Shown here in pieces: positions 26,106 to 36,788 of a DNA stretch of 64,000 nt (the stretch's first letter is position 1; every line of letters starts with the position of its first letter). Position numbers and translations under genes: made by a program. The stretch spans positions 6,200,001 through 6,264,000 of the forward strand of contig CP082844.1 of NCBI GenBank assembly GCA_019930625.1, given 5' to 3'. This DNA comes from Nocardia asteroides. GTDB lineage: Bacteria > Actinomycetota > Actinomycetes > Mycobacteriales > Mycobacteriaceae. A model generated the notes under the pieces. It was not told where the DNA came from. It saw only the letters and a program-made list of their open reading frames with translations, and searched no databases.

Positions 26106-27692
26106 ATGACGCTCATCGACACCGTTTCGGAAGGAACCCGCGCCGTGGACACCACGCTCGACCGCGTCGCCGAACCGCTGGCAGGCAAGCGCGAGTGGAT
26201 CGGCCTCGGTGTGCTGGCGCTGGCCTGCCTGGTCTACGCGATGGACATGACGGTGCTGCACCTGGCCGTGCCGATGATCAGCGCCGAACTGCGTCCGACC
26301 AGCTCGCAACTGCTGTGGATCATCGACGTCTACGGGTTCATGGTGGCCGGGTTGCTGGTCACCATGGGCACCCTCGGTGACCGCGTCGGCCGCCGCAAAC
26401 TGCTCATGGTCGGCGCGGCGGCGTTCGCGGTGGTCTCGGTGGTCGCGGCGTTCGCGCCCAGCGCGGAACTGCTCATCACCTGCCGCGCGCTGCAAGGGGT
26501 CGCGGGCGCCACGCTTGCGCCGTCCACACTGTCGCTGCTGTTCAGCATGTTCCGGGACACCAGGCAGCGCTCGGTCGCGGTCGGGGTGTGGGTCGGCGCG
26601 TTCTCCGCGGGCGGCGCGGTCGGACCGTTGTTCGGCGGCGTGCTGCTGGAGCGGTTCTGGTGGGGCTCGGTGTTCCTGCTCGCCGTGCCGGTCATGGCGT
26701 TGCTGCTGGTCCTGGGGCCGAAAGTGCTGCCGGAGTATCGCGACCCGGATGCCGCGCGACTCGACCCGCTCAGTGCCGCGCTGTGCGTCGCGGCGATGAT
26801 CGCGCTGGTGTTCGGCATGAAGAAGATCGCCCAGGACGGGCTCGGCGGCGGTGCGGCGCTCGCGATCGCCGGTGGTCTCGCGGTCGGCGTCGTGTTCGTG
26901 CGCAGGCAACTCGGCAGCCGGGACCCGATGCTGGATCTGCGGCTGTTCCGGTTGCGCACGTTCCGGATCGCGCTGCTGATCAACGTGGTCGGCGTCTTCG
27001 TCGCCTTCGGCTACTTCCTGTTCGTGGCCCAGTACTTCCAGCTCGTGCTCGGCCTGTCCCCGCTGGCCGCGGGCCTGGCGATGGCGCCGTCCGGTCTCGG
27101 CTTCATCGTCGGTTCCCAACTGGCCCCCCGCATCGTCCGGGTGGTGCGCCCGGCGTACCTGATCGGCTCGGGCTTGGCGGCCTCGGCTGTCGGGCTGCTG
27201 CTGATGACGCGGATCGCCGTGACCGGCGGTGTGCTGCTCGCGCTCATCGCCTCGGTGATCATCGCGCTGGGTCTGGCCCCGGTGTTCGGCATCACCACCG
27301 AACTGATCGTCGGCTCGGCGCCACAGGAGCAGGCGGGCGCCGCCGCGGGCGTCTCCGAGACGGGTGCGGAACTCGGTGGCGCGCTCGGTATTTCGATCCT
27401 CGGCAGCATCAGCGTCGCGCTCTATCGCGGCGATCTCGCCGACTCGCTGCCCGCCGGTCTGCCCGGCGAGGCCGGGCGCTCGGTGCGCGACACCCTCGGC
27501 GGCGCCGTGCACACGGTCGCCGGCTTGCCCGCGGAGCTGGGCGAGGCGGTTCTGCGTGCCGCGCGGGAAGCGTTCTTGCACGGGGTTCATGTGACGGCCT
27601 ACATCGCTGCCGTGGCGGCCCTCGCGCTTTCGGTGGTCGCCGTGCTTCGTTTGCGCCACATTCCCGCCGGGGAGCTGTCGAGCGAGCACTAA
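26106..27692 (+). CDS. MFS drug transporter, DHA2 (14-TMS) type
   Basis: 528 residues with ~14 hydrophobic helices. DHA2 signatures are visible: LVYAMDMTVLHLAVPMI in helix 1, WIIDVYGFMVAGLLVTMGTL with GDRVGRRK between helices 2 and 3, and motif C-like GAVGPLFGGVLLERFWWGS. Members export drugs, dyes or metabolites using the proton gradient (QacA/SmvA group). The stop overlaps that of a convergent TetR gene by 4 bp, so the regulator is not co-transcribed although it may still control the exporter. Confidence 0.9.
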   Translation: MTLIDTVSEGTRAVDTTLDRVAEPLAGKREWIGLGVLALACLVYAMDMTVLHLAVPMISAELRPTSSQLLWIIDVYGFMVAGLLVTMGTLGDRVGRRKLLMVGAAAFAVVSVVAAFAPSAELLITCRALQGVAGATLAPSTLSLLFSMFRDTRQRSVAVGVWVGAFSAGGAVGPLFGGVLLERFWWGSVFLLAVPVMALLLVLGPKVLPEYRDPDAARLDPLSAALCVAAMIALVFGMKKIAQDGLGGGAALAIAGGLAVGVVFVRRQLGSRDPMLDLRLFRLRTFRIALLINVVGVFVAFGYFLFVAQYFQLVLGLSPLAAGLAMAPSGLGFIVGSQLAPRIVRVVRPAYLIGSGLAASAVGLLLMTRIAVTGGVLLALIASVIIALGLAPVFGITTELIVGSAPQEQAGAAAGVSETGAELGGALGISILGSISVALYRGDLADSLPAGLPGEAGRSVRDTLGGAVHTVAGLPAELGEAVLRAAREAFLHGVHVTAYIAAVAALALSVVAVLRLRHIPAGELSSEH

Positions 27693-28264
27693 CCCTCGAT
27701 TCCGGCGAGCACGGCGACCGCCTGTGCCAGGCGGTCGCCGTCCGGCAGGTTCGATTCCGGAACGAGGGTCTGCAGCACCCCGAGCCCCTGAACGAGCACG
27801 AAGTACAGCTGCGCGAGCGCTCCGGCCTGGTCTTGGCTCAGCTGGGGATGCGCATGCCGCAGCGCTTCCGCGATGTCCCGATAGGCTCCGGGCAGGCTCT
27901 GGGCGAAGTACTTCTGCGACTCCGGCGACCGGGCGACGCGCACCAGGTTCTCCATGCTCGCCAGCATGCTGTCACGATTCTCGGTGAACACCGCGGGCAT
28001 CTCGTTCCACAACGCGGCGAACGCCGCCAGCGGCGCCGTACCGCTGCCCTGGCGAATCTTCGCCTCCATGCTGTCGCCGATCGCGGTGCCCAGCGTGTCG
28101 GTCAGCGCCTCGGTGATCAATTGCTCCTTCGAGCCGAAGTGGTATCCGATCGCGGCCAGGCTCACACCGGCCGCCGAGGCGATGTCGCGGGCCGTCGCCT
28201 TGGCGACGCCTCGCTCGACGATGACTTTCCGTGCTCCCGCCAGCAGATCCTCGCGATTTCCCAT
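27689..28264 (-). CDS. TetR family transcriptional regulator
   Basis: 191 residues. The HTH is REDLLAGARKVIVERGVAKA followed by TARDIASAAGVSLAAIGYHFG and SKEQLITEAL. The C-terminal domain resembles regulators next to multidrug exporters. ATG at 28264 is chosen over GTG at 28270. It is divergent from the nucleoside hydrolase operon and convergent with the MFS gene. A tandem near-repeat in the divergent promoter is the likely operator. Confidence 0.85.
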   Translation of the reverse strand: MGNREDLLAGARKVIVERGVAKATARDIASAAGVSLAAIGYHFGSKEQLITEALTDTLGTAIGDSMEAKIRQGSGTAPLAAFAALWNEMPAVFTENRDSMLASMENLVRVARSPESQKYFAQSLPGAYRDIAEALRHAHPQLSQDQAGALAQLYFVLVQGLGVLQTLVPESNLPDGDRLAQAVAVLAGIEG

Positions 28265-28285
28265 GACCACAGGCTACCGCGTCTC

Positions 28286-28311
28286 AGACAAACGTACTAG
28301 ACACATGTACT
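28286..28311. promoter_or_regulatory. tandem 13-bp near-repeat, likely TetR operator
   Basis: AGACAAACGTACT (28286-28298) is followed directly by AGACACATGTACT (28299-28311); 11 of 13 positions agree. It lies 22 bp upstream of the TetR start and 70 bp before the nucleoside hydrolase, in an A/T-rich stretch. Autoregulation by the adjacent TetR protein is the simplest reading. Confidence 0.5.
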
Positions 28312-28381
28312 ATCTGGCGCGACCACCTGGTTACCGTGACCTCCGCGCCGCGCCGGGGTCTCGGCTCGCTAGTCTCGTGCC

Positions 28382-29434
28382 GTGCGGCAGAAGATCATCC
28401 TGGACGTCGATACCGGCATCGACGACTCCCTCGCGCTGCTGTACCTGCTCGGTTCCCCCGAGGCCGAGATCGCCGGGATCGCCGCCACGGCGGGCAACGT
28501 CGGGGCGGCGCAGGTGGCGGCGAACAATCTGGCTTGGCTCGACCTCTGCGACGCGCCCGAGATCGAAGTGGCGCTGGGCGCCGCCGATCCCTTGGCGATC
28601 CCGCTGCGCACCACCGAGGACACGCACGGACCGCAGGGCATCGGCTACGCCGAGCTACCCGTGTCGGCTCGCCGCCTGTCTCCGCGATCGGCCGCGTCGA
28701 TGTGGGCGGAACTGGCGCGCGCGCATCCCGGCGAGATCGTCGGCCTGTGCACCGGACCGTTGACCAACCTCGCCCTCGCCCTCCGGATCGAACCGGACCT
28801 GCCGCTGCTGCTGAACCGTCTGGTGATCATGGCCGGCGCGTTCAACCATCCGGGAAACACGACCCCGACCAACGAGTGGAACGTGCACGTCGACCCGGAG
28901 GCCGCCAAAGAGGTCTTCGACGCGTTCGCCGCCGCGCCCGCCGAGCGCAGGCCGATCGTCTGCGCGCTCGACATCACCGAGACCATCGAGATGCGTCCCG
29001 AGCACCTGGTCCGCCTCGCCGAACGCGCGAAGAGCTTCCCGGTGGAGATCGTCTCACCGGCCGATCCGCCCTGGAACCGCTCGGCCACGAGCAACCCGAT
29101 CGTCCGGCACGTCACCGATGCCGTGCGGTTCTACTTCGATTTCCATCACGGCTACGACCTCGGATATCTGGCTCATATGCACGATCCGTTCGCGGCCGCG
29201 GTGGCACTGGACCCGGCGCTGGCCCGCACCCGCCCCGCGACAGTGGACGTGGAGTTGGCGGGCGCGATCACCCGCGCCACCACGGTCGCCGACTGGACGG
29301 GCATGTGGGGCCGGGAACCCAACGCCGAGATCGTGATCGGCACCGACCCGGAGCTGTTCTTCGACCGCCTGATCGCCCGCGTGGGCGACTTCGCGCGAAT
29401 GGTGCACCCGCCCGCCGCTCAGGAAGTCCGATGA
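28382..29434 (+). CDS. inosine-uridine-preferring nucleoside hydrolase
   Basis: 350 residues. The calcium-binding DVDTGIDD motif is at residues 8-15. The family region LCTGPLTNLALAL, the VIMAGAF loop followed by NEWNVHVDPEAA, and the late HMHDPFAAAVALDP are all present. It hydrolyses the N-glycosidic bond of ribonucleosides for salvage or catabolism. GTG start. The stop overlaps the start of the amidohydrolase gene (ATGA), the first of two such overlaps in a three-gene operon. Confidence 0.9.
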   Translation: MRQKIILDVDTGIDDSLALLYLLGSPEAEIAGIAATAGNVGAAQVAANNLAWLDLCDAPEIEVALGAADPLAIPLRTTEDTHGPQGIGYAELPVSARRLSPRSAASMWAELARAHPGEIVGLCTGPLTNLALALRIEPDLPLLLNRLVIMAGAFNHPGNTTPTNEWNVHVDPEAAKEVFDAFAAAPAERRPIVCALDITETIEMRPEHLVRLAERAKSFPVEIVSPADPPWNRSATSNPIVRHVTDAVRFYFDFHHGYDLGYLAHMHDPFAAAVALDPALARTRPATVDVELAGAITRATTVADWTGMWGREPNAEIVIGTDPELFFDRLIARVGDFARMVHPPAAQEVR

Positions 29435-30315
29435 CCGGCGCCGATGACACGGCCTACCTGTCCGCTTTCCGCGCCGGGCTGGGACTGCCCGGCATCATCG
29501 ACGTTCACACCCATTTCATGCCCGACCGGGTGATGCGGAAAGTGTGGGCGTACTTCGACGCGGCCGGTCCGCTGACCGGCCGCAGCTGGCCGATCACCTA
29601 CCGCGCCGACGCCCAGGTCCGGTTGAAAACCCTGCGCGACTTCGGTGTTCGCGCGTTCACCGCGCTGGTGTACCCACACAAGCCGGACATGGCGGCGTGG
29701 CTCAACGAGTGGACCGCCGACTTCGCCGCACGCACCCCGGATTGCCTGCACACCGCCACGTTCTTTCCCGAGCCGCACGCGGCGAACTATGTCGGGGAGG
29801 CGGTCGAAGGCGGAGCCCGCGTGTTCAAAGCGCACGTCCAAGTCGGCGGCTATCATCCGGGCGACCCGCAGCTGGACCCGGTGTGGGGTCTGCTCGAGGA
29901 CGCGCGCGTTCCGATCGTCATCCATTGTGGTTCCGGCCCCGCCCCCGGAACGCATACCGGGCCGGAGCCCATCGCCGGCGTGCTGCGGCGGTTTCCGCGC
30001 TTGCGGCTGATCGTCGCGCACATGGGCACACCCGAGTACTCCGAGTTCCTCGACCTGGCCGAGAACTACCCGGAGGTGCGGCTGGACACCACGATGGTGT
30101 GGACCGATTTCTCCGAGGCCGACGCGCCCTTCCCGAGCCACGAACACGGCAGGCTGCGCGACTTCGCCGATCGCATTCTGTTCGGCAGCGATTTCCCCAA
30201 TATTCCGCATTCCTATAGTCATTCGATCGAGGCGCTGGAACGTCTCGATCTCGGTGACGACTGGTTGCGCCGGGTCTGCCACCACAACGCGGCGGCATTG
30301 TTCGGCATCGAATGA
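29431..30315 (+). CDS. amidohydrolase 2 family metal-dependent hydrolase
   Basis: 294 residues, TIM-barrel amidohydrolase. Metal ligands are visible as IIDVHTHFMP (HxH), HCGSGP, a histidine in LIVAHMGTPE and an aspartate in RILFGSDFPNIPH. Relatives decarboxylate or hydrolyse small carboxylated or cyclic compounds. Position between a nucleoside hydrolase and a phosphatase-fold gene could mean base catabolism, but this is weak. ATG overlaps the upstream stop; the stop overlaps the next ATG. Confidence 0.85.
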   Translation: MTGADDTAYLSAFRAGLGLPGIIDVHTHFMPDRVMRKVWAYFDAAGPLTGRSWPITYRADAQVRLKTLRDFGVRAFTALVYPHKPDMAAWLNEWTADFAARTPDCLHTATFFPEPHAANYVGEAVEGGARVFKAHVQVGGYHPGDPQLDPVWGLLEDARVPIVIHCGSGPAPGTHTGPEPIAGVLRRFPRLRLIVAHMGTPEYSEFLDLAENYPEVRLDTTMVWTDFSEADAPFPSHEHGRLRDFADRILFGSDFPNIPHSYSHSIEALERLDLGDDWLRRVCHHNAAALFGIE

Positions 30316-31403
30316 CCGGCCGATCGGTTCAGGCAGCCGCCGACTCCTCGGCGACACAGTCCGATCGCGACCCGCGCACCAGGCCTCCCGGGCACGAACC
30401 GCCGGAACGCTCCGAACCATCGGTGTGTTCGAGTGTGGGTGTGAGATCGAAGGCCGTTCGAGTCGGTGTCGACCTGCTCGCGTGGATTGCCGCACTGACC
30501 GGGGCCGCGGGGGTCGCTCTGCACTTCAACGGGTCGTCATCCCGCGTTCTGGCCCTGGCGGCTTCGGGAGCGCCGTATCTGATGAGCTCCACGCTCGTGG
30601 GAGCGGCGGCGTTCCTGGCCAGGCGGCACTGGATCGGAGCGGGAGTCGCGATTCTCGTCGGCGCCGCCGCGCTGTGGACACAAGCTCCGCTGTACGCCGG
30701 TAGCCCCGGCCACGAGGACGGTCACCCGGTCACGGTGATGCAGGCCAATCTCCTCTTCGACGGAGCTGATCCCAGGGCGCTGGTCGACGAGGTGCGCGCG
30801 CGGGACGTCGCCGTGCTCACCGTCAACGAGCTCACCCCCGCGGCGATCGAGGATCTCGGCCGCGCGGGCCTCGACCAGTTGTTGCCCTACCGGTATGTCT
30901 CCCCGGCCAGAACCGCTGCCGGGACTGGAATCTGGAGCAGCTACCCCTTGTCGGAGACCGTCGAATACGACGGCTACGTGCTCAACCAGCTCTCGGCGAC
31001 GGCGCGGATCCCCGGCCTCGGACCGGTCACGGTGTACGCCTTCCATCCGGTGCCGCCGGTGTACGGCACGCGGGTCTGGGCCGACGAGTTGTCCCGGCTG
31101 CGCGCGATCCTGGAACGATCGCCCGCGGATCGACCGGCGATCGTCGGTGGCGATTTCAACGCGACCTACGACCACCGGCAGTTCCGCGCGTTGCTGTCCG
31201 GCCGCTTCGGCGACGCGGCCGAACAGGCGGGAGCCGGACATCTGGTCACCTATCCGACCGACAAGCGCTGGCCGCCGCTGGTCGGCATCGACCACATCCT
31301 GATCGCCGGCGGTCGCGCGGGCACCGTCGACACGGTGGAACTTCCGGGTGCCGACCACCGCGCTGTGGTGGCGCGGGTCTACTTCAACGGCACGCGGCAG
31401 TAA
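30312..31403 (+). CDS. endonuclease/exonuclease/phosphatase family membrane protein
   Basis: 363 residues. About 40 polar residues are followed by three hydrophobic helices (residues ~50-120), so the catalytic domain is probably outside the membrane. The EEP domain follows: VMQANLLFDGADPRALVDEV, the catalytic IVGGDFNATYDH, and GIDHILIAGG with a final GADHRAVVARV (Asp-His pair). The family includes DNases, sphingomyelinases and phosphatases; here a periplasmic phosphodiesterase is likely. Third gene of the nucleoside hydrolase operon. Confidence 0.85.
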   Translation: MTGRSVQAAADSSATQSDRDPRTRPPGHEPPERSEPSVCSSVGVRSKAVRVGVDLLAWIAALTGAAGVALHFNGSSSRVLALAASGAPYLMSSTLVGAAAFLARRHWIGAGVAILVGAAALWTQAPLYAGSPGHEDGHPVTVMQANLLFDGADPRALVDEVRARDVAVLTVNELTPAAIEDLGRAGLDQLLPYRYVSPARTAAGTGIWSSYPLSETVEYDGYVLNQLSATARIPGLGPVTVYAFHPVPPVYGTRVWADELSRLRAILERSPADRPAIVGGDFNATYDHRQFRALLSGRFGDAAEQAGAGHLVTYPTDKRWPPLVGIDHILIAGGRAGTVDTVELPGADHRAVVARVYFNGTRQ

Positions 31404-31431
31404 CCGACACCCGTGCCGCGGGCCCACCGGA

Positions 31432-32475
31432 TCAGCGGCCGTCGAAGGCGCGAAGCAGTTCCTCGGCGGCGAGCGCGGCGGTGAGCGTGCCGTCGCGGAC
31501 CTGCTTTTCCACCTGCGCCCGAATGGCTTTCACCTCCGGGTTGTCGGCGAGCCTGCGCAGCAACTGGTCGTGCACCATGGTCCAGGTCCAGTCGACCTGC
31601 TGGCGGCGGCGCTGCGCATCGAACTCCCCGGCGTCGGTGAGCACCCGGCGGTGTTCGAGCACCGTGTTCCAGAAGCGATCCAGACCGACGCCTTCCAACC
31701 CGCTCATGGTCAGCACCGGTGGACGCCACAGCGCGTCGTGCGGGTGGATCAGGCGCAGCGCACCCGCGAGCTCCCGCGCTGCGGCCTTGGCCTCGACCTC
31801 GTGTTTGCCGTCGGCCTTGTTCACCGCGACGACGTCGGCCAGTTCGAGCACGCCCTTCTTGATGCCTTGCAGCTGGTCGCCGGTCCGGGCCAGGGTGAGG
31901 AAGCAGAACACGTCGACCATGTTCGCGACGGTGACCTCCGACTGACCTACGCCGACGGTCTCCACCAGGATCACGTCGTAACCCGCCGCTTCCAGCAGTG
32001 CGATGGTCTCGCGCGTGGCCTTTGCGACGCCGCCGAGCGTGCCCGCGGTGGGCGAAGGCCGGATGTAGGCGTCACGTTCCACCGACAGCCGCGCCATCCT
32101 GGTCTTGTCGCCGAGGATGGAGCCGCCGGTCCTGGTCGAGGACGGGTCGACCGCGAGCACGGCCACCCGGTGCCCCTGCGCGATCAGGTACATGCCGAGC
32201 GCGTCGATGAAGGTCGATTTGCCGACCCCGGGAACGCCCGTGATGCCGACCCGGTTGGAGGGCGCGGCCGCGGAGCCCGCCTCCGGCGTGAGCTTCAGCA
32301 GCAGTTGCTGCGCCAGCGCCCGGTGATCGGCCCTGGTGGACTCCACCAACGTGATCGCCCGCGCCAGGGCGGCCCGCTCGTTGGCGCGGACCGCCGCGGC
32401 GAGGGCGTCGACGTCGATCGTCCGGCGCGCGGCCACCCTCGGGGTGTCCCGCGCCGCGGAACCGGCTTCGCTCAT
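31432..32475 (-). CDS. meaB: MeaB/ArgK-type G3E GTPase, methylmalonyl-CoA mutase chaperone
   Basis: 347 residues. Walker [10 protein letters not shown] is at residues 80-88; [19 protein letters not shown] and [10 protein letters not shown] are the switch regions and NKAD the guanine-specificity motif. MeaB gates cofactor loading and protects methylmalonyl-CoA mutase from inactivation. It overlaps the end of mutB by 4 bp and is the last gene of mutA-mutB-meaB, which fits this role exactly. Confidence 0.95.
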   Translation of the reverse strand: MSEAGSAARDTPRVAARRTIDVDALAAAVRANERAALARAITLVESTRADHRALAQQLLLKLTPEAGSAAAPSNRVGITGVPGVGKSTFIDALGMYLIAQGHRVAVLAVDPSSTRTGGSILGDKTRMARLSVERDAYIRPSPTAGTLGGVAKATRETIALLEAAGYDVILVETVGVGQSEVTVANMVDVFCFLTLARTGDQLQGIKKGVLELADVVAVNKADGKHEVEAKAAARELAGALRLIHPHDALWRPPVLTMSGLEGVGLDRFWNTVLEHRRVLTDAGEFDAQRRRQQVDWTWTMVHDQLLRRLADNPEVKAIRAQVEKQVRDGTLTAALAAEELLRAFDGR

Positions 32476-34751
32476 TCGGTCGCGGCGGAATCCGCGGCGC
32501 CGCTGCCGAGTTCGTGACCGAGTTCGGCGCCGAGCTTCTTCAGCAGGTCGATCGCCGCGTCGGCGATCACCGTGCCGGGCGGGAAGATCGCCGCCGCGCC
32601 GGCCTGGTAGAGCTCGTCGAAGTCACCCGGCGGGATGACGCCGCCGACGATGACCATGATGTCGGGGCGCCCGGCATCGGCCAGCGCCTGCCGCAGGGCG
32701 GGCACCAGCGTGAGGTGGCCTGCCGCCAGCGACGACACGCCGACGACGTGCACGTCGTTGTCGGCTGCCTGCCGCGCCACCTCTTCCGGGGTCTGGAACA
32801 GCGGGCCCACGTCGACGTCGAAGCCCAGGTCGGCGAAGGCCGTGGCGATCACCTTCTGTCCCCGGTCGTGGCCGTCCTGCCCCATCTTCGCGACGAGGAT
32901 GCGCGGCCTGCGACCCTCCGCTTCGGCGAATTCCTCGACCAGCTCACTCGCCTTCGTGATGTTGCTGACCTTTCCTGCCTCGTCGCGGTACACACCGGAG
33001 AGCGTACGGATCTCGGCCTGGTGGCGGCCGAACACCTGCTCGAGCGCGTCGGAGATCTCACCGACGGTGGCCTTGGCCCGCGCCGCGTCGATCGCCAGCG
33101 CGAGCAGATTGTTCGCCATGCCGCCCTCGGAAGAGGCCGCTGCGCGAGTCAATTCGGCCAGCGCCCGCCGCACGGCGTCGGGGTCGCGCTCGGCGCGCAG
33201 CCGCCGCAGTTTCTCGAGCTGCTCGGCGCGCACCCGCGAGTTCTCGACCTTGAGGACCTCGACTTGCTGGTCTTCCTCGACCTGGTACTTGTTGACGCCG
33301 ATCACCGGTTGCTGTCCGGTGTCGATACGCGCCTGGGTGCGGGCAGCGGCTTCCTCGATGCGCAGCTTCGGGATTCCCTCGCCGATCGCCTGGGCCATGC
33401 CGCCGTGCGCCTCGACCTCGGCGATGTGCGCGCGGGCGCGGTTGGCCAGCTGGTGGGTGAGCCACTCGACGTAATACGAGCCGCCCCACGGGTCGATCGG
33501 ACGGGTGGTGTTGGACTCCTGCTGGATCAACAGCTGGGTGTTGCGGGCGATGCGGGCGGAGAAGTCCGTCGGCAGCGCCAGCGCCTCGTCGAGCGCGTTG
33601 GTGTGCAGCGACTGGGTGTGGCCCTGGGTGGCGGCCATCGCCTCGATGCAGGTGCGGGCGACGTTGTTGTAGGCGTCCTGCGCGGTGAGCGACCAGCCGG
33701 AAGTCTGCGAATGGGTGCGCAGCGACAGCGATTTCGCGCTCTTCGGGTTGAACCCCGCGACCAGCTCGCTCCACAGCAGGCGCCCGGCGCGCAGCTTGGC
33801 CACCTCCATGAAGAAGTTCATGCCGATGGCCCAGAAGAACGACAGCCGCGGCGCGAACTTGTCGACCTCCATGCCCGCGTCGATGCCGGCGCGAATGTAC
33901 TCGACGCCGTCGGCGAGGGTGTAGGCCAGCTCCAGGTCGGCGGTCGCGCCCGCCTCCTGGATGTGATAGCCCGAGATGGAGATCGAGTTGAACTTCGGCA
34001 TCTTCGCGCTGGTAAAGGCGAAGATGTCGGAGATGATCCGCATCGAGGGCTTCGGCGGGTAGATGTAGGTGTTGCGGACCATGAACTCCTTCAGAATGTC
34101 GTTCTGAATGGTTCCGGCCAGCTGCTCGGGAGCGACGCCCTGCTCCTCGGCGGCGACGACGTACAGCGCCAGGATCGGCAGTACCGCGCCGTTCATCGTC
34201 ATCGAGACGCTGACCTGGTCCAGCGGGATGTGGTCGAACAGCTGCCGCATGTCCAGGATCGAGTCGATGGCGACGCCCGCCATGCCGACGTCGCCCTGTA
34301 CCCGCGGATGATCGGAGTCGTAGCCGCGGTGGGTGGCCAGGTCGAACGCGACCGACAGACCCTTCTGGCCCGCCTGCAGATTGCGCCGGTAGAAGGCGTT
34401 CGAGTCCGCGGCGGTGGAGAAGCCCGCGTACTGGCGGATGGTCCACGGCTGGTTGACGTACATCGTGGGGTACGGCCCGCGCACGAACGGCGCGACGCCG
34501 GGCACGCTGTCGAGCGGATACCCTTCGGCCGCGATGGCATCCCGGTCGGCCTTGGTGAACACCGGCGGCACATCGATGCCTTCGGGCGTCGACCACACCA
34601 GCTGTTGCGGGGCGTACTGGTTGGCCGCCGCGGCGGCGCGCACGTACTCCGTCACCTGGGCCGCGTCGACCGCGGCGGGCTCCGGTGCGCGCTCGGTCAG
34701 CGGGACATCGGCGAAACTGCCGATCACGTGCTTGATCTCACGAGTAGTCAT
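32472..34751 (-). CDS. mutB: methylmalonyl-CoA mutase large (catalytic) subunit
   Basis: 759 residues. The catalytic TIM barrel includes the substrate-contacting [40 protein letters not shown] and [11 protein letters not shown]. The C-terminal B12 domain has [15 protein letters not shown] (lower cobalt ligand His in DGHDRG) and the [12 protein letters not shown] strand. It interconverts methylmalonyl-CoA and succinyl-CoA with adenosylcobalamin, serving propionate and odd-chain or cholesterol-side-chain metabolism. Start ATG overlaps the mutA stop; stop overlaps meaB. Confidence 0.97.
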   Translation of the reverse strand: MTTREIKHVIGSFADVPLTERAPEPAAVDAAQVTEYVRAAAAANQYAPQQLVWSTPEGIDVPPVFTKADRDAIAAEGYPLDSVPGVAPFVRGPYPTMYVNQPWTIRQYAGFSTAADSNAFYRRNLQAGQKGLSVAFDLATHRGYDSDHPRVQGDVGMAGVAIDSILDMRQLFDHIPLDQVSVSMTMNGAVLPILALYVVAAEEQGVAPEQLAGTIQNDILKEFMVRNTYIYPPKPSMRIISDIFAFTSAKMPKFNSISISGYHIQEAGATADLELAYTLADGVEYIRAGIDAGMEVDKFAPRLSFFWAIGMNFFMEVAKLRAGRLLWSELVAGFNPKSAKSLSLRTHSQTSGWSLTAQDAYNNVARTCIEAMAATQGHTQSLHTNALDEALALPTDFSARIARNTQLLIQQESNTTRPIDPWGGSYYVEWLTHQLANRARAHIAEVEAHGGMAQAIGEGIPKLRIEEAAARTQARIDTGQQPVIGVNKYQVEEDQQVEVLKVENSRVRAEQLEKLRRLRAERDPDAVRRALAELTRAAASSEGGMANNLLALAIDAARAKATVGEISDALEQVFGRHQAEIRTLSGVYRDEAGKVSNITKASELVEEFAEAEGRRPRILVAKMGQDGHDRGQKVIATAFADLGFDVDVGPLFQTPEEVARQAADNDVHVVGVSSLAAGHLTLVPALRQALADAGRPDIMVIVGGVIPPGDFDELYQAGAAAIFPPGTVIADAAIDLLKKLGAELGHELGSGAADSAATE

Positions 34752-36607
34752 CAGGCTCCCACCTTCTCCAGCAGGCCGGACAGCGCGGCGACGGCGTCGA
34801 TGCGGGCGGCGAGGAATCCGTCCGGCCGCTGCGCGTCCTCGAGTTCGGCGAGGGCTTTCGCCGAGCCGGCCAGCAGCACGGTGGGCACGCCCGCGGCGCG
34901 CAGTTGTTCCACCGCCGCACCGGCTTCAGACCCGTAGCGCGTGTCCGATCCGCACAGCACCGCGATCGGCGCCCCGGCTTCGGTTGCCGCGGAAGCGATT
35001 GCGCTCACCTCGAGCGGACCGGGGTTGATCGACTCGATGCCGCCCGAGGCCAGCAGGTTCGCGGTGAAAGTGACCCGTACGTTGTGCTCGGCCACCGAAC
35101 CGAGCGGCACCAGCAGCGCCTTCGGCCGCGCACCGTGTGCGGCGAGGTAGGCGTCGGAGCGGTTGCGCAATTGCTCGAACGCGGCGCCGTAGCGGGCTAC
35201 CCGTCCGGTCTGCCGCGCCGCCTCCGACAGCGGCTGCTCGGACAGGTTCGGGAATTCGTTCACGCCGGTGACGGCGGTCTTGCGGTGGGCGACATCGCTG
35301 TCGCGGGCGGCCTTGGTCGCGGCGACAGGCTCGGCGAGCAGACCGGACTCCAGCGCGGCGAGGTAGCCGCCTGCCGCCTCGATCTCCTGGAGGAACTCCC
35401 ACGCTTTCGCCGCCAGCGCGGCGGTGAGGTCTTCGATGTACCACGAGCCCGCACCCGGATCCAGCACATGGCCCAGATGCGATTCCTCGAGCAGCAGCAG
35501 CTGGGTGTTGCGGGCCATGCGGTCGGCGAACGCCTTCGAGACGCCGAGTTCGCCGGGCGGCAGGGCCGAGTCGAACGGCAGCACGGTCACGGTGTCGGCG
35601 CCGCCGATGCCCGCGCCGAACGCGGCGAGCGTGGTGCGCAGCATGTTCACCCAGGGGTCGCGCTGGCTCATCATGGCGGCCGAGGTGACCGCGTGCTGCG
35701 GCGCGCCGCCGAAATCCGGTGCGCCGCACACCTGCGCGACCCGCCCCCACAGCTGCCTGGCGGCACGGAACTTGGCGATGGTGGCGAACTGGTCGTCGGT
35801 GGCCGCGAACCGGAACTCCAGTTGCCCCAGTGCGTCCGCGATGTCCAGGCTCTCGGTCAGCGACCGGAGGTAGGCCAGGCCCGCGGCGACGGCCGCGCCC
35901 AGTTCCTGTGCGTCGGAGGCGCCCGCGTCGTGGAACACGGTGCCGTCCACGGTGATCGCGCGGACCGTCTCCGGCCGCCCTGCCGCCTGCCAGGCGAGCG
36001 CGACGGCCTCGGCGAGGCCGATATCGGCGAGGTCGGCGAAGCGGCTGGTCAACGGTGCGGCGCCGAGGGCGATCCGGATGTCTTCGCGCTCGGGTGCCGC
36101 GTACTCATCGAGCACGGCGAACACCTGCGCCGCCGCGGCGGCGGCCTCGCCGCCCGCGTCCAGCGTGAGCGGGGCCAATTCGAACAGCAGGCCCGCCAGG
36201 GCGGTCGGCAGCTCCGCCACCGGCACGCCGCGCTCCCCCGCGCCGAGCCAGATCGCGCTGATCCCGTTCTCCAGTCCGGCGAGGATCTCGCGATTGGCCG
36301 CCGCGGCATCGTGTCGGACGACCCGCGCGCCGACGAACCAGCCCCGGTGCGGGTCGCGGGTGGCGTCCCGGCCGCGGACGAAGGGGAAGGTCCCGGGCAG
36401 CGGCTGCTCCGGCAGCTCGTCGCGCCGGGTGTAGAGGGGGGCGACGGTCAGCCCGTCGTAGGTGGTTTCGTCGAGCAGCCGCTCGGGCTCCTCGGGAAGG
36501 TCGGTGACATCGACGCGGCGAGCCTTCGCCAGCACCCCGGCTACACCCTTGCGCCATGCGGCGTATTCGGGCACCTGATCCGCACCCGGATCTGAAGCAA
36601 TCGGCAT
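34751..36607 (-). CDS. mutA: methylmalonyl-CoA mutase small subunit
   Basis: 618 residues, the usual length for the non-catalytic subunit. The barrel has the [19 protein letters not shown] and [13 protein letters not shown] start, [12 protein letters not shown] and [13 protein letters not shown]; the C-terminal Rossmann part lacks the DGHDRG cobalamin motif, as expected for MutA. ATG at 36607 is chosen with AGGAAC upstream. First gene of the operon. The ~180 bp to the divergent TVP38-like gene should hold the promoter; no riboswitch-like element is obvious. Confidence 0.95.
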   Translation of the reverse strand: MPIASDPGADQVPEYAAWRKGVAGVLAKARRVDVTDLPEEPERLLDETTYDGLTVAPLYTRRDELPEQPLPGTFPFVRGRDATRDPHRGWFVGARVVRHDAAAANREILAGLENGISAIWLGAGERGVPVAELPTALAGLLFELAPLTLDAGGEAAAAAAQVFAVLDEYAAPEREDIRIALGAAPLTSRFADLADIGLAEAVALAWQAAGRPETVRAITVDGTVFHDAGASDAQELGAAVAAGLAYLRSLTESLDIADALGQLEFRFAATDDQFATIAKFRAARQLWGRVAQVCGAPDFGGAPQHAVTSAAMMSQRDPWVNMLRTTLAAFGAGIGGADTVTVLPFDSALPPGELGVSKAFADRMARNTQLLLLEESHLGHVLDPGAGSWYIEDLTAALAAKAWEFLQEIEAAGGYLAALESGLLAEPVAATKAARDSDVAHRKTAVTGVNEFPNLSEQPLSEAARQTGRVARYGAAFEQLRNRSDAYLAAHGARPKALLVPLGSVAEHNVRVTFTANLLASGGIESINPGPLEVSAIASAATEAGAPIAVLCGSDTRYGSEAGAAVEQLRAAGVPTVLLAGSAKALAELEDAQRPDGFLAARIDAVAALSGLLEKVGA

Positions 36608-36788
36608 AGCTTGCTGTTCCTCTTCCTCAACGCGGACGCACCGGCAGTGTGCGCCCGATTCCCTCACATTCGCCCAGCTCAGCGACTACTTCGGTTAACG
36701 AGCATTCGTCCCGCTTCCACTGATGCTAGCGGGCGGATTCGCGGCCGGTTGATCCTGCCCGCCACTACCAACCGGTAACCTGTCGCGG

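Noticed and set aside
25920..27689. A 589-codon leftward open frame opposite the MFS exporter
   Set aside because: It is the antisense of a certain membrane-protein gene; the translation is an implausible mix of Arg, His, Gln and Asp, as high-GC antisense frames always give.
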